Shown in pieces: positions 30,153 through 40,262 of a stretch of DNA of 64,000 nt (positions are counted from its first letter, which is position 1; every line of letters starts with the position of its first letter). The stretch is from assembly GCF_003121845.1 (NCBI RefSeq), contig NZ_QEWQ01000004.1:226944-290943 (forward strand), given 5' to 3'. The notes below the pieces were generated by a model. The model was given only the letters and a program-made list of their open reading frames with translations. It was not told the DNA's origin and did no database searches. Source of the stretch: Ignatzschineria ureiclastica (GTDB lineage Bacteria; Pseudomonadota; Gammaproteobacteria; Cardiobacteriales; Wohlfahrtiimonadaceae). Position numbers and translations under genes: made by a program.

Positions 30153-30824
30153 GGAATTTTTATACTTTATGATTAGGAGAATAGTGCAAATCATTGTCAT
30201 TGCAAAGAGGAACTCTCATAGATAGAACGTTACTCATTTTCACATTGGCAAGGTTTTGAAACACTCTCTTATTATTAAAATGTCTTTACTGTATCTCTAC
30301 TGTCGATAATGTCGAAGTATCTAAGGTGTTTTATGATATCTCACATTATTAGATCAATTAGAGAGCCATCAAAACAGAATTGGATTGATGATCTTTTAGT
30401 AATCGATTCAATTCTACCAATTTTAATTGTTTACCGCATAAATTTGAAATTTAAAACAGCAATTCTTTCGATAATTTCACTAAAATAGCGATATCTACAT
30501 TCGTTCATCAATGACTTAATTAAAAGTATGAATACTAAAATATGAATAAAAACGCGATTAAAAATAGTTCTTGAAATGATTCTTGAAATAGTTGTTGAAA
30601 AATCTAGAACTTAACATCTCTATCCTTGTTCTTTTATGTGATCTTCTTTCCTTTTCTCACACTATCAAGGTACACTGCTTAAAGAATTGTTTGATATAGA
30701 TCAATATTTATAGGCAATATGGAAATGTTTTCAGCAAGATATAGTATTAGCTTTTATCTTTACTAAAAGCGATTAATGAACATATCTAATAAAATTAATG
30801 AGATAGAAGAAGATAAGAACGATT
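30153..30824. other. Divergent intergenic region, alaS / carbonic anhydrase
   Basis: About 670 AT-rich bases holding the promoters of both genes. Three imperfect 13-base units related to AGTTCTTGAAATG lie at about 30566-30600. No RNA gene or terminator is seen. Confidence 0.45.
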
Positions 30825-31466
30825 ATGAGACTCCATAATATAGAAGATCAGAAATCCTTAACCCCGAAATTAGCGCTCTCTTTTCTTAAAGAGGGAAACC
30901 AACGTTTTGTCGCTAACCTCAAAGCGCATAGTAATCTACTTGAACAAGTGAATGAGACAAAAGCAGGGCAATTTCCATTTGCGATTATTTTAAGTTGTAT
31001 CGATAGTCGTACATCTGCAGAATTGATCTTCGATCAAGGTTTAGGGGATATCTTTAGTGCTCGAATTGCCGGTAATGTGTTGAATGAAGATATTATCGGT
31101 TCAATGGAATTTGCTTGTAAGCTCGCAGGTTCAAAATTAATCGTGGTATTAGGGCATAGCCATTGTGGTGCGATTACCGGCGCTTGTCATGGTACGGAGC
31201 TTGGACATTTAACGAATCTTTTAGCCAAAGTGAAACCGTCTATTGAGTATGTACAGAAACATCATCAACATCTTGATATTCGTTCGAAAGAAGCTGTCGA
31301 TCAAGTGGCTTTTCATAATGTTGAACATACCATTTCTCATATATTAGAGAAGAGTGCTGTGCTCAAAGAGATGTATGAAGCGGGAGATATCGGAATTGTC
31401 GGGGCTTTCTACAAAGTTGAAACCGGAGAAGTCGATTTTATTCAAGAGCTATTTGTGGAGAAATAG
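30825..31466 (+). CDS. Beta-class carbonic anhydrase
   Basis: Zinc enzyme interconverting CO2 and bicarbonate; 213 aa, soluble. Zinc ligands are Cys58 in LSCIDSR, His111 and Cys114 in GHSHCGAI; the catalytic Asp60-Arg62 dyad is present. The long C-terminal helix and FYKVETGEVDF close the fold. It could be constitutive bicarbonate supply for biosynthetic carboxylases. No cyanase gene or SulP transporter is next to it, so CynT is not implied. The first ATG is accepted, although only a weak purine-rich stretch precedes it. Confidence 0.93.
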   Translation: MRLHNIEDQKSLTPKLALSFLKEGNQRFVANLKAHSNLLEQVNETKAGQFPFAIILSCIDSRTSAELIFDQGLGDIFSARIAGNVLNEDIIGSMEFACKLAGSKLIVVLGHSHCGAITGACHGTELGHLTNLLAKVKPSIEYVQKHHQHLDIRSKEAVDQVAFHNVEHTISHILEKSAVLKEMYEAGDIGIVGAFYKVETGEVDFIQELFVEK

Positions 31467-31468
31467 AA

Positions 31469-31497
31469 AATGCCAGCAGATGATTCTTGCCGGCATT
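31469..31497. terminator. Hairpin between carbonic anhydrase and leuD
   Basis: AATGCCAGCA and TTGCCGGCATT pair over 6 bp, a mismatch and 3 bp. A short T-rich stretch follows on the minus strand, so it may end leuCD transcription. Weak. Confidence 0.45.
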
Positions 31498-31553
31498 ACT
31501 GTATTGATTGTATCGATTATTCAAATTCAATAGAGTGTTGAATTGATTCTACT

Positions 31554-32210
31554 TTAATCCTTAAAGATCCAAGGTGCTCTTTCTGCTCGCTTGGCTTCAT
31601 AAGCACGGATTTCATCCGCGTGTTCTAAGGTTAAGCTAATATCATCGAATCCTTGAATAAGGCAATGTTTACGGAACTCATCAATTTCAAAGATAAAGGC
31701 ATCTGTTAATGTTTCACCCTTGCGTACTGCGGTCACACTTTGATTAGGTAGATCAATTGCAATCTCAAGATCATCATATTGTGCAGTCAATTGGAATAAA
31801 GTTTCGATCTGTTCCGGTGTTAAACGAATAGGGAGAAAGCCATTTTTGAAGCAGTTATTATAAAAAATATCGGAATAACTTGAGCTAATCACTGCCCGAA
31901 AACCATAATCGGTTAATGCCCAAACAGCATGTTCCCGGGAAGAGCCACAGCCAAAGTTTTCTCGAGCAAGCAGAATAGTCGCTTCTTTATATTGGGGTTG
32001 ATTGAGTGAAAATTCCATATTGAGAGGGCGCTTGCTATTATCCATTCCTGGAGCACCGCGATCTAAATAGCGCCACTCATCAAAGAGATTAGGGCCAAAG
32101 CCTGTTTTATAGATACTTGTTAAAAATTGTTTAGGAATAATGGCATCGGTATCAATATTGGCTCGATCAAGAGGTACAACGATACCTGTATGAGTTACAA
32201 ATGGTTGCAT
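31554..32210 (-). CDS. leuD: 3-isopropylmalate dehydratase small subunit LeuD
   Basis: Small subunit of isopropylmalate isomerase in leucine synthesis, 218 aa. Conserved landmarks: the N-terminal [38 protein letters not shown] around residues 80-100, and [17 protein letters not shown]. The length and the SSREHA motif fit the LeuD1 type that pairs with a LeuC large subunit. It starts 19 bases after the leuC stop in the same direction, with AAGGAG nine bases before its ATG. leuA and leuB are not in the window, so the leucine genes are split in this genome. Confidence 0.96.
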   Translation of the reverse strand: MQPFVTHTGIVVPLDRANIDTDAIIPKQFLTSIYKTGFGPNLFDEWRYLDRGAPGMDNSKRPLNMEFSLNQPQYKEATILLARENFGCGSSREHAVWALTDYGFRAVISSSYSDIFYNNCFKNGFLPIRLTPEQIETLFQLTAQYDDLEIAIDLPNQSVTAVRKGETLTDAFIFEIDEFRKHCLIQGFDDISLTLEHADEIRAYEAKRAERAPWIFKD

Positions 32211-32228
32211 GATAAATCTCCTTCTTGA

Positions 32229-33641
32229 TTAAGCTTCATTAATAGTACGAATATCCACAAAATGACCGGCAATTGCAGCCGCCGCCGCCATCGCAGGGCT
32301 CACTAAGTGGGTACGGCCTGCAGCGCCTTGACGACCTTCAAAGTTCCGATTAGAAGTGGAAGCGCAACGTTCATAAGGCTCAAGTCGATCAGGATTCATC
32401 GCAAGACACATTGAACAACCTGGTTCACGCCATTCAAAGCCGGCATCAATAAAGATTTGATCTAATCCTTCTGCTTCTGCTGCTGCTTTGACAATTCCTG
32501 AGCCGGGAACAACCATTGCTAATTTGATATTAGAAGCAATTTTTTTCCCTTTCACGAATCGCGCCGCATCGCGAATATCTTCTAATCGAGAGTTGGTGCA
32601 AGAGCCGATAAAGACCTTATCAATCATCATCTCTTCTGGGGATTCACCCGCTTTCAATCCCATATATTTAAGTGCTTTAGCGATGCTTTCTCGCTGTACA
32701 GCATTAGCCGCTTTTTCAGGATCGGGGACAACTTGATCGATACCAATCACCATCTCAGGACTGGTACCATAACTTACCTGTGGCGCAATCATTGCTGCAT
32801 CAAGCGTGATCACTTTATCAAAATGGGCATCTGGATCAGAATGCAATGTTTGCCAATAGCTCACCGCTTTATCCCAATCTTCGCCTTTAGGAGCAAATGG
32901 ACGATTTTTAACATACTCTATCGTGGTATTATCAACGGCCACTAATCCGACGCGAGCACCAGCTTCTATCGCCATATTACACATGGTCATTCGACCTTCC
33001 ATTGAAAGATTAGCGACAGCATCGCCGGCAAACTCAATGGCATAGCCGGTACCGCCAGCAGTACCAATATGGCCGATAATGGCAAGAATCAGATCTTTAG
33101 CAGTTACATTGGGTTGTAATTGACCCATGACTTCGATCTTCATCGTTTTAGACGGTTTTTGCACTAGGCAGCTTGTTGCCATAACATGTTCAACTTCACT
33201 AGTACCAATTCCAAAAGCAATCGCACCGAAAGCACCATGTGTTGCCGTATGTGAATCGCCGCAAACAATTGTCATCCCCGGAAGTGTCGCTCCTTGCTCA
33301 GGACCTGCAACGTGCACAATGCCTCGGCGTTGATCACCGATAGGGAAGTAATTGAGGGCATGTTTTGTGGCATTTTGATGCAGCGTATCGACTTGCAGTT
33401 TAGCAATAGGATCTGTGATATTCGCGATATCACTTGTTGTCGGCGTATTGTGATCTGCCATTGCGACAATTGCATTTTTACGCCAGAGCGAACGTCCTGC
33501 TTTCTCGAGGCCTTCGAAAGCCTGAGCGCTTGTAACTTCATGAATAATATGTCGATCGATATAGAGAAGGGCTGTACCATCTGCTTCAGTGCGAACGACA
33601 TGATCATCCCAAATCTTTTCGTAAAGTGTTTTTGCTGTCAT
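32229..33641 (-). CDS. leuC: 3-isopropylmalate dehydratase large subunit LeuC
   Basis: [4Fe-4S] aconitase-family subunit, 470 aa. The cluster cysteines are in [12 protein letters not shown] and [11 protein letters not shown], with the substrate-binding [19 protein letters not shown] motif near residue 130. The start is the ATG opening [16 protein letters not shown], as in other LeuC proteins; a GTG four codons earlier (33653) is open but adds nothing conserved. It is the first gene of a leuC-leuD operon. Confidence 0.96.
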   Translation of the reverse strand: MTAKTLYEKIWDDHVVRTEADGTALLYIDRHIIHEVTSAQAFEGLEKAGRSLWRKNAIVAMADHNTPTTSDIANITDPIAKLQVDTLHQNATKHALNYFPIGDQRRGIVHVAGPEQGATLPGMTIVCGDSHTATHGAFGAIAFGIGTSEVEHVMATSCLVQKPSKTMKIEVMGQLQPNVTAKDLILAIIGHIGTAGGTGYAIEFAGDAVANLSMEGRMTMCNMAIEAGARVGLVAVDNTTIEYVKNRPFAPKGEDWDKAVSYWQTLHSDPDAHFDKVITLDAAMIAPQVSYGTSPEMVIGIDQVVPDPEKAANAVQRESIAKALKYMGLKAGESPEEMMIDKVFIGSCTNSRLEDIRDAARFVKGKKIASNIKLAMVVPGSGIVKAAAEAEGLDQIFIDAGFEWREPGCSMCLAMNPDRLEPYERCASTSNRNFEGRQGAAGRTHLVSPAMAAAAAIAGHFVDIRTINEA

Positions 33642-34169
33642 TTTTATATCCACTATCTTCTTTTATGAATGTATTTATGCGTTGACTACTCTTGATCTAT
33701 TTTCTCATTAGGAATAAGAATATCAGTAATAAGAAAATAATAAGCAACTTGTTGGTAAGCCTATATCGGATAGGGAAGGCTTGGGTAGATCTTTAATGTG
33801 ATAAAGATTACCGATGTTCACATGATCATAAGATTTTGTCCTGATCTATGTTATAAAGTTGATCGCTGCTCATCAGCCTAGTTGTTTTTATTATGGGGTT
33901 ATAACGAAGAAAAATTCATCGATCTCGCTATAATTTATTCTAGGGCTCTTATATTCTAATACCTTGTTTTTGATTTTTTGTAAAATGGAACAGAAAGAAT
34001 CGGTTAATAAGTTATCAGACGTAATAGTTAGAATAGCACTTATTTTTTAATAAAAACAACCGGATGGCTGCAAAGCTAGAAAACTCAAAAAAGAAATAAA
34101 GAACTTACGGTACAATCAATTCATAAATTACGGCTAATTTGGTTAATAGAATAATTGGGGAGAATGCGC
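33642..34169. other. Divergent intergenic region, leuC / proB
   Basis: About 530 AT-rich bases. Inverted arms ATTTTCTCATTA (33699-33710) and TAATAAGAAAAT (33727-33738) match at 11 of 12 positions and lie 58-97 bases upstream of leuC. They could be an mRNA hairpin or an operator. I looked for a leucine-rich leader peptide ahead of leuC and found none. Confidence 0.45.
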
Positions 34170-35285
34170 ATGAAGGGCGTAGAGAAACAAGTGTGGGTTG
34201 TGAAAATTGGAAGCGCTATGATCACTAATGATGGTCGTGGCGTTGATGAAGCAAGAATTCATCATTGGTGTGAACAAGTGGCTAAACTACATGAAAAAGG
34301 GATTCAAGTGGTGCTTGTTTCATCAGGGGCGGTAGCGGAAGGAATGAAGCTTTTGAAGTGGCATGAGCGTCCGCAGTTTTTAAGCGAATTACAAGCGGCG
34401 GCTTCTGTTGGGCAATCTTCCCTTATTCGAGCTTGGAGTCGAGGATTTATGCCATTTAATCTTAATGTAGGGCAAATTCTATTGACCCATGAAGATGCAG
34501 CAGATCGTCAGCGTTATCTCAATATTAAAAATACAATTAATACGCTATTACAATATGATGCTGTACCCGTTATTAACGAGAACGATACGATCTCTTTTTC
34601 AGAGATTAAGTTTGGCGATAATGATACCTTAGGGGCGCTTGTTGCGAATCTCATTGAAGCGGATAACTATATTATTTTGACGGATCAAGAGGGCGTTTAT
34701 GAAGCAGATCCACGCAAAAATCCTGATGCCAAGATGATTCATGAAGCCGATGCCCATGATGAGCGGTTATTAGGCATGGTAACGAGTGAAGGTGGAAAAT
34801 TTGGAACAGGGGGTATGTACACTAAGATTACCGCCTCTCATATTGCGGCAACATCGGGTACGAATACCTATATTGTGAAAGGTGATCGTCCGAATGCCTT
34901 ATTAGATATTGCAAATGCAGCCAAAGTAGGTACAAAGTTGAAAGCCGACGGCTCTGTGATTGCTGCGAAAAAGCGTTGGATGCTGGCTCAGAAACAGATT
35001 AAAGGACATTTGGTTATTGATGATGGTGCGGTGAAAGCGATGCTAGAAGATGGTAAGAGCCTGTTACCTATCGGAGTGATTGCTGTAGATGGTAATTTTG
35101 ACCGGGGCGATATTGTTGTCTGTATTGACCAAGAGGGGCGGGAAATTGGTCGGGGACTGAGTAATTATCATTCATTAGAAATTGAGAATATCTTACGAAC
35201 GCCTTCCTCTGAAATTGTTGATAAGCTCGGCTATATCATCACAGATGAGTTAATTCATCGAAACAATTGGGTTGAAACACAATAA
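34170..35285 (+). CDS. proB: Glutamate 5-kinase ProB with C-terminal PUA domain
   Basis: First step of proline biosynthesis: phosphorylates the gamma-carboxyl of glutamate. 371 aa. The amino-acid kinase domain has VVKIGSAMIT, VLVSSGAVAEG, VINENDTISF and FGDNDTLGALVA; then GTGGMYTKI. The last ~90 residues form a PUA domain (GHLVIDDGAVKAMLEDGKSLLPIGV). The start chosen is the ATG at 34170, which has GGGGAG seven bases upstream; earlier in-frame TTG (34155) and ATG (34164) are less well placed. proA is not adjacent. With PutA and the OCD-family enzyme also present, the cell has opposing routes through proline. Confidence 0.95.
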   Translation: MKGVEKQVWVVKIGSAMITNDGRGVDEARIHHWCEQVAKLHEKGIQVVLVSSGAVAEGMKLLKWHERPQFLSELQAAASVGQSSLIRAWSRGFMPFNLNVGQILLTHEDAADRQRYLNIKNTINTLLQYDAVPVINENDTISFSEIKFGDNDTLGALVANLIEADNYIILTDQEGVYEADPRKNPDAKMIHEADAHDERLLGMVTSEGGKFGTGGMYTKITASHIAATSGTNTYIVKGDRPNALLDIANAAKVGTKLKADGSVIAAKKRWMLAQKQIKGHLVIDDGAVKAMLEDGKSLLPIGVIAVDGNFDRGDIVVCIDQEGREIGRGLSNYHSLEIENILRTPSSEIVDKLGYIITDELIHRNNWVETQ

Positions 35286-35562
35286 TTTCACCCCATATTG
35301 ATAATTAGCAATTAAATTTAACTGTAAAATCAGGTATTATAAGGGGCTAAATTTATAGTCTAGCAAGTTACTATTTTTTCTATGCCAATAATATCTCTTA
35401 TATATCTCTCATCAATAATAAACGGATGTAGGTTCATTAATAAGTCACAGATAGAGTAGAGATGGGTTAACAAGTAGGAAAAGGTAGGAAGAATCTAGAT
35501 TTATAATTGAAATAATAGTCACAAATAGAATAACAACAACATTGAATTGGTAAAGGTCTCAA

Positions 35563-38433
35563 ATGATTAATAAATTAATCCGAAAAATCTTTGGTACACG
35601 CAACGACCGCATGATTAAAGAAGCGAAGCGTTATGTGATGCAAGTGAATGCACTAGAAGAAAAAATGCGTGCCATGTCGGACGAGGAGCTTAAGGGACAG
35701 ACTAATCTCTTTAAAGAGCGCCTAGCCAAAGGTGAGACCTTAGATGATCTACTTCCTGAAGCTTTTGCAGTCATGCGTGAAGCATCATTCCGTGTATTAG
35801 GAATGCGTCACTATGATGTACAGTTGATCGGTGGTTATATGCTACATAAAGGGCGTATCGCCGAGATGCGTACCGGTGAAGGTAAAACATTGGTCGCAAC
35901 GCTTGCGGTTTATCTGAATGCGATCGCCGGCAAAGGCGTTCATGTTGTGACGGTGAATGACTATCTTGCTCGCCGTGATGCTGAGTGGATGGGGCAAGTA
36001 TACAACTTCTTAGATTTAACCGTCGGTGTGATTGTTTCGAATCAATCATTAGAAGAGAAAAAAGCGGCTTATCAAGCAGATATCTCATATGCCACGAATA
36101 ATGAATTAGGCTTTGATTATCTACGAGATAATATGGTCTTTGATATGAGCCAAAAGGTACAACGCCCGCTCTATTTTGCAGTGATCGATGAGGTGGATTC
36201 AATCTTAATCGATGAAGCAAGAACACCACTCATCATTTCAGGACCTGTTGAGGGCGGTGCTGAGCTCTATCACGCTGTTAATAAACTTATTCCGCATCTT
36301 AAAAAGCCTACAGAAGATGGACCTGTCGATTTTGAGATCAATGAGAAAGATAAACAGGTTAACCTTACAGAAGAGGGACATCAACACCTCGAATCACTTC
36401 TAGTGGAAGCGGAGTTATTGAAAGAGGGCGAGAGCCTCTATGATAGTCAAAACTTAAAACTCTATCATCACGTTGATAACTGCTTACGTGCACACTATAT
36501 TTTCCACAAGGATGTCGATTATATCGTCGAAAAAGGCGAGATTGTTATCGTGGATGAGCATACCGGCCGTACGCTTGCCGGTCGTCGTTGGTCAGATGGG
36601 CTACATCAAGCGATTGAAGTGAAAGAAGGGGTTGAAGTTAAACCTGAGAACCAAACACTTGCATCTATTACATTCCAAAACTACTTCCGTATCTATGAAA
36701 AATTAGCGGGTATGACCGGTACAGCGGATACAGAAGCACCAGAATTCTTAGAAATCTACGGTTTAGAAGTAGTGGTTATTCCGACAAATCGCCCCATTCA
36801 GCGTAAAGATTATGGGGATCTCATCTATCTCACTCAAAAAGAGAAATATGAAGCGATCATCAAAGATATTCAAGATTGTTATACCCGTAAGCAACCTGTG
36901 TTGGTGGGAACCGCTTCTGTTGAAGTTTCAGAATTAATCTCTGATCTTTTGAAAGCTGAAAATATTCCACACGAAGTTTTAAATGCTAAACAACATGAAC
37001 GAGAAGCATATATTGTCGGGCGTGCAGGTATTCCAGGTGCGGTGACAATTGCCACTAATATGGCAGGTCGTGGTACGGATATCGTGCTTGGTGGTAATGT
37101 GAAGTTAGAAGAGGAACTCTATCTTGCTGAAAATCCGAATGCGACAGAAGAAGAGTTGAAAGCACTTCGTGAAAAAGCGAAAGAGCGTCAGAAAGAGGTG
37201 CTCGAGCTTGGCGGTTTACATATTATCGGGACAGAGCGCCATGAATCTCGTCGTATCGATAACCAGCTTCGTGGTCGTGCAGGTCGTCAAGGAGATGTTG
37301 GCTCCTCACGTTTCTATCTATCACTTGATGATCATCTAATGCGTATCTTTATGAATCCTAAAATGCGTAGCTTAATGGCAAGTTTAGGGATGGGTAATGG
37401 CGAAGCACTTGAACATCGTATGATTACCCGTTCTATTGAAAATGCCCAGCGTAAAGTAGAAGGTCATAACTTTGATATCCGTAAAAATCTTCTTCAATAT
37501 GATGATATTGCTAACGATCAACGTAAGATTATCTATCAACAACGGGATGATATCTTGAAAGCAGAAGATATTAGTAATGCCGTTAAGATGATGCGCGAGC
37601 AAGTATTTGCGGAGATTGTAGAGAAATATGTACCTGCACAAAGTTATGCAGAGCAGTGGGATCTGGAAGGTCTTACTGATATCCTTAATAAAGAATTCCG
37701 TATTGAAATTGATTTCACTAAGATGCTTGCCGATAACCCTAATTTAACGGAAGAAGAGATCTATAATACGATTATTGCGGAAAGTGAACGTATTTATGAA
37801 GAGAAGAAAAAACAGGCGAATGCGGATGTTGATCCAACGCAATTCCGTCGTTTTGAAAAATCTGTTCTATTGGAAGTACAAGATTCACAATGGAAAGAGC
37901 ATCTTGCGGCGATGGATTATCTCCGTCAAGGAATTCAACTTCGCGCCTATGGACAACGTCGTCCTGAGCAAGAATATAAGCGTGAATCCTTTATTCTCTT
38001 TGAAGAGATGCTCCATCAAATTCACTACAAAACAATTCGCTTCTTAAGTAATATCGTGATTCGGGTAGAGAAACCTGAAGAAGTGCAAGAGACATTGCAA
38101 GCACCTGCAGAAGCTGAAAGTAAAGTAATTCAAGGCTCAATTACCAATGCAGCAGATATTGATCGTTTAGTCGATGAAATTGGTACTATTCAAGAAGAAG
38201 GGATTGCCGATACTGAAAAAGCGATTTTAGATGATATCCAATCTGGCGCACTAGATGCGAAAAAAGGGGATAATGAACCATGTCCTTGTGGTTCAGGCAA
38301 GCCTTATTCACAATGTCATGGTGCGATTGAATTAAATGAAAAAGAGCATGATCTTTTCCATATTGGTCGCAATGATCCTTGTCCTTGTGGTTCAGGTGCT
38401 AAGTATAAAAACTGTCATGGTAAGATTCGTTAA
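35563..38433 (+). CDS. secA: Preprotein translocase ATPase SecA
   Basis: Motor ATPase driving protein export through SecYEG; 956 aa (E. coli 901). Walker A MRTGEGKTLVA lies near residue 100, the DEAD-type Walker B VIDEVDSILIDEARTPL near 209, and the second helicase domain has TNMAGRGTDIVLGG and the arginine-finger stretch QLRGRAGRQGD. The C-terminal tail carries two SEC-C zinc motifs in tandem, EPCPCGSGKPYSQCHG (about 905-921) and DPCPCGSGAKYKNCHG (about 938-954); one is usual. AAAGG lies six bases before the ATG. No secM-like regulatory leader is visible in the 277-base upstream gap. Confidence 0.97.
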   Translation: MINKLIRKIFGTRNDRMIKEAKRYVMQVNALEEKMRAMSDEELKGQTNLFKERLAKGETLDDLLPEAFAVMREASFRVLGMRHYDVQLIGGYMLHKGRIAEMRTGEGKTLVATLAVYLNAIAGKGVHVVTVNDYLARRDAEWMGQVYNFLDLTVGVIVSNQSLEEKKAAYQADISYATNNELGFDYLRDNMVFDMSQKVQRPLYFAVIDEVDSILIDEARTPLIISGPVEGGAELYHAVNKLIPHLKKPTEDGPVDFEINEKDKQVNLTEEGHQHLESLLVEAELLKEGESLYDSQNLKLYHHVDNCLRAHYIFHKDVDYIVEKGEIVIVDEHTGRTLAGRRWSDGLHQAIEVKEGVEVKPENQTLASITFQNYFRIYEKLAGMTGTADTEAPEFLEIYGLEVVVIPTNRPIQRKDYGDLIYLTQKEKYEAIIKDIQDCYTRKQPVLVGTASVEVSELISDLLKAENIPHEVLNAKQHEREAYIVGRAGIPGAVTIATNMAGRGTDIVLGGNVKLEEELYLAENPNATEEELKALREKAKERQKEVLELGGLHIIGTERHESRRIDNQLRGRAGRQGDVGSSRFYLSLDDHLMRIFMNPKMRSLMASLGMGNGEALEHRMITRSIENAQRKVEGHNFDIRKNLLQYDDIANDQRKIIYQQRDDILKAEDISNAVKMMREQVFAEIVEKYVPAQSYAEQWDLEGLTDILNKEFRIEIDFTKMLADNPNLTEEEIYNTIIAESERIYEEKKKQANADVDPTQFRRFEKSVLLEVQDSQWKEHLAAMDYLRQGIQLRAYGQRRPEQEYKRESFILFEEMLHQIHYKTIRFLSNIVIRVEKPEEVQETLQAPAEAESKVIQGSITNAADIDRLVDEIGTIQEEGIADTEKAILDDIQSGALDAKKGDNEPCPCGSGKPYSQCHGAIELNEKEHDLFHIGRNDPCPCGSGAKYKNCHGKIR

Positions 38434-38532
38434 TAGGCTCAAGTTTAGAGTCATTAGATCTTATAATCTGTAGCCTGTTCGATGAAAATGATTGAATCGA
38501 AGAGTAGCAGATAGACAAAGAAGAGATAAAAG

Positions 38533-38566
38533 AAACCGCTAATAGTCATCAGATTATTAGCGGTTT
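38533..38566. terminator. Bidirectional terminator between secA and the 300-aa gene
   Basis: Perfect 11-bp stem AAACCGCTAAT / ATTAGCGGTTT with a T-rich tail after secA. It lies between convergent genes and can serve the leftward gene as well. Confidence 0.85.
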
Positions 38567-38585
38567 TATTTGATTTGGTTGAAAC

Positions 38586-39488
38586 TTATAACGCTTTAAT
38601 ATGCTGATTTAATTGTCCTCGAGCTCGCTCTATATCAATGTTTCCTTCAAAGAATTTTGGATCCATGACTTCAATTTTGGCATACGGGATTTGATGCATT
38701 TTAAAGAGATGCTCTAAGCGTTGTGTCGTTAGTGCATAGGTTTGGTAATCTTGTAGATAATCTTTCATCGCAACATCATAGATGGAAGGGTGTGCTACAT
38801 AAAGCGCAACTTCATCGAGTTTCCAATAGAGTGTGTGCCCACTGCCTAATGTGCGAAGCGTTTCAGTTTGATCGAAAATGACCGCTTGAATGACTTGCCA
38901 TAACTCTTCTAAACCAATTTGAATCAGTTGTGATGCAAATAGGCCATTGAGATCAGCCAGGGTCACTATGGAGATATTATTAATATTCTGATTGAATGCT
39001 GCTTCAAATTGATCCACAGCCTCTTGATTAAGATGAGCTTTAGTAATGAGCTCATTCTCTAACTGTGTAATAAAGTCCTCTGCCTCGGCATTATCAGGCA
39101 TTACAACAGTGAAAGGGAGGACTTCTAGCGGATCGGCAAATTGGTTGAGTTCTTTATTGAAAATCGGAATCTCAAATTGATCAGAGCTTGTGCCAATACC
39201 AATCACTAATGGTTTAAAGTTATTAGCCCGAAATCGAATTTTAGATATTTCAAAGAGCTGGGTATAGATTGGGAAATTAGGGCGAATAATTTGATGAAGA
39301 TGGTAGATAGAGCCTATACCAATCAGCCCATACTCTCTAATTTGCGGGAAATATTGTGCAATATTTTGCCCGATAGTATGCAGTAATTCGGTAGCTTGTT
39401 CTTTATTAAGATAATGTGCCTTTTCATCAGGTTTGGGCTGATGTTCGATAACGACAGCGAGGTCGATTGTTCGAAGTCTGTTTTCCAT
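38586..39488 (-). CDS. Uncharacterised 300-aa protein
   Basis: I do not recognise this family. It is a soluble-looking protein with no signal peptide or long hydrophobic segment and a mixed alpha/beta pattern. Distinct stretches are GLIGIGSIYHLHQIIRP (residues about 54-70), RANNFKPLVIGIGTSSDQFEIP (about 88-110) and the C-terminal PYAKIEVMDPKFFEGNIDIERARG. The uninterrupted 300-codon frame with ordinary local codon use and a terminator after it make it a real gene. Only a weak ribosome binding site (AAGGA at spacing 4-5) precedes the ATG. Confidence 0.75.
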   Translation of the reverse strand: MENRLRTIDLAVVIEHQPKPDEKAHYLNKEQATELLHTIGQNIAQYFPQIREYGLIGIGSIYHLHQIIRPNFPIYTQLFEISKIRFRANNFKPLVIGIGTSSDQFEIPIFNKELNQFADPLEVLPFTVVMPDNAEAEDFITQLENELITKAHLNQEAVDQFEAAFNQNINNISIVTLADLNGLFASQLIQIGLEELWQVIQAVIFDQTETLRTLGSGHTLYWKLDEVALYVAHPSIYDVAMKDYLQDYQTYALTTQRLEHLFKMHQIPYAKIEVMDPKFFEGNIDIERARGQLNQHIKAL

Positions 39489-40262
39489 ATATATCCTTAC
39501 TTCAATCGCAGAGTCTTTGCGACATTAAATGGGAGCGTTACTATAATGATTAGGAGTCAGCCATTCAACTGATCACTGTTTATCGCTTTATAGGCAACCG
39601 TAGCAAAATCAGACCGTTGTCATCGCGTGATTAATATGTCGCTCAAATCATTAGATCTAGATTAAATACTGTTGTGACTCGAGAAATACTCGTTGAATGG
39701 TACTAAAAAATGTTGAATTTAGCATTGTACGTCTTTATATGGCCAAACGGCAAATCCCTTTCATTCTTTAATCTATGGGATTCTGTAAGTAGGTAGTTTA
39801 CATATATTGGCAATAACCTGCCAATAACGCCAACTAAATGAGAATAAATATTAAATGTATCAGTATGCTATTTATGTATAGAGGTAGTTTCGTTATACTA
39901 TTGGTTGTCATAAGGTGGTGTGAGTGATGTGGGAATTAGAGATGACAAACTGAGATGGAATTTCTCTTGCTTTAATGAAGATTTATACACTATATTTATA
40001 CATATAATGTTGTGTTGTTATTGTCAAATTATTCAAGATGTTAAGCTCATCTTAAGTTTCACATCATATAAATTAAGAGAATGTAATACTGACTCACGAG
40101 GTATTGATTCAAATAGATAATGATTCACGAGCGCTGATGATCACTTTGTAACTCTGCAAAAGCTCTCATTGAAATACCTACTAGCCTGAATGGCTGATAG
40201 TTGATTAAAAATAAGAACAAAATATAAAACTCAATAAATAGAGACTAAAATAGATTTTTACT
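39489..40262. other. Divergent intergenic region upstream of macA
   Basis: About 770 AT-rich bases. A 66-codon frame at 39920-40120 begins ATGTGGG-less and has no ribosome binding site or recognisable domain, so it is not called. No RNA gene is seen. A GGCAATAACCTGCCAATAACGCC stretch near 39808 is only a short imperfect direct repeat. Confidence 0.45.

Noticed and set aside
33642-34169. Leucine attenuator or leader peptide for leuCD
   Set aside because: No short frame rich in leucine codons and no terminator/antiterminator pair was found ahead of leuC.
35286-35562. SecM-like arrest peptide upstream of secA
   Set aside because: No open frame with an export signal and arrest motif was found in the 277-base gap.
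39920-40120. 66-codon frame upstream of macA
   Set aside because: No ribosome binding site and no recognisable domain; cysteine- and isoleucine-rich random-looking peptide.
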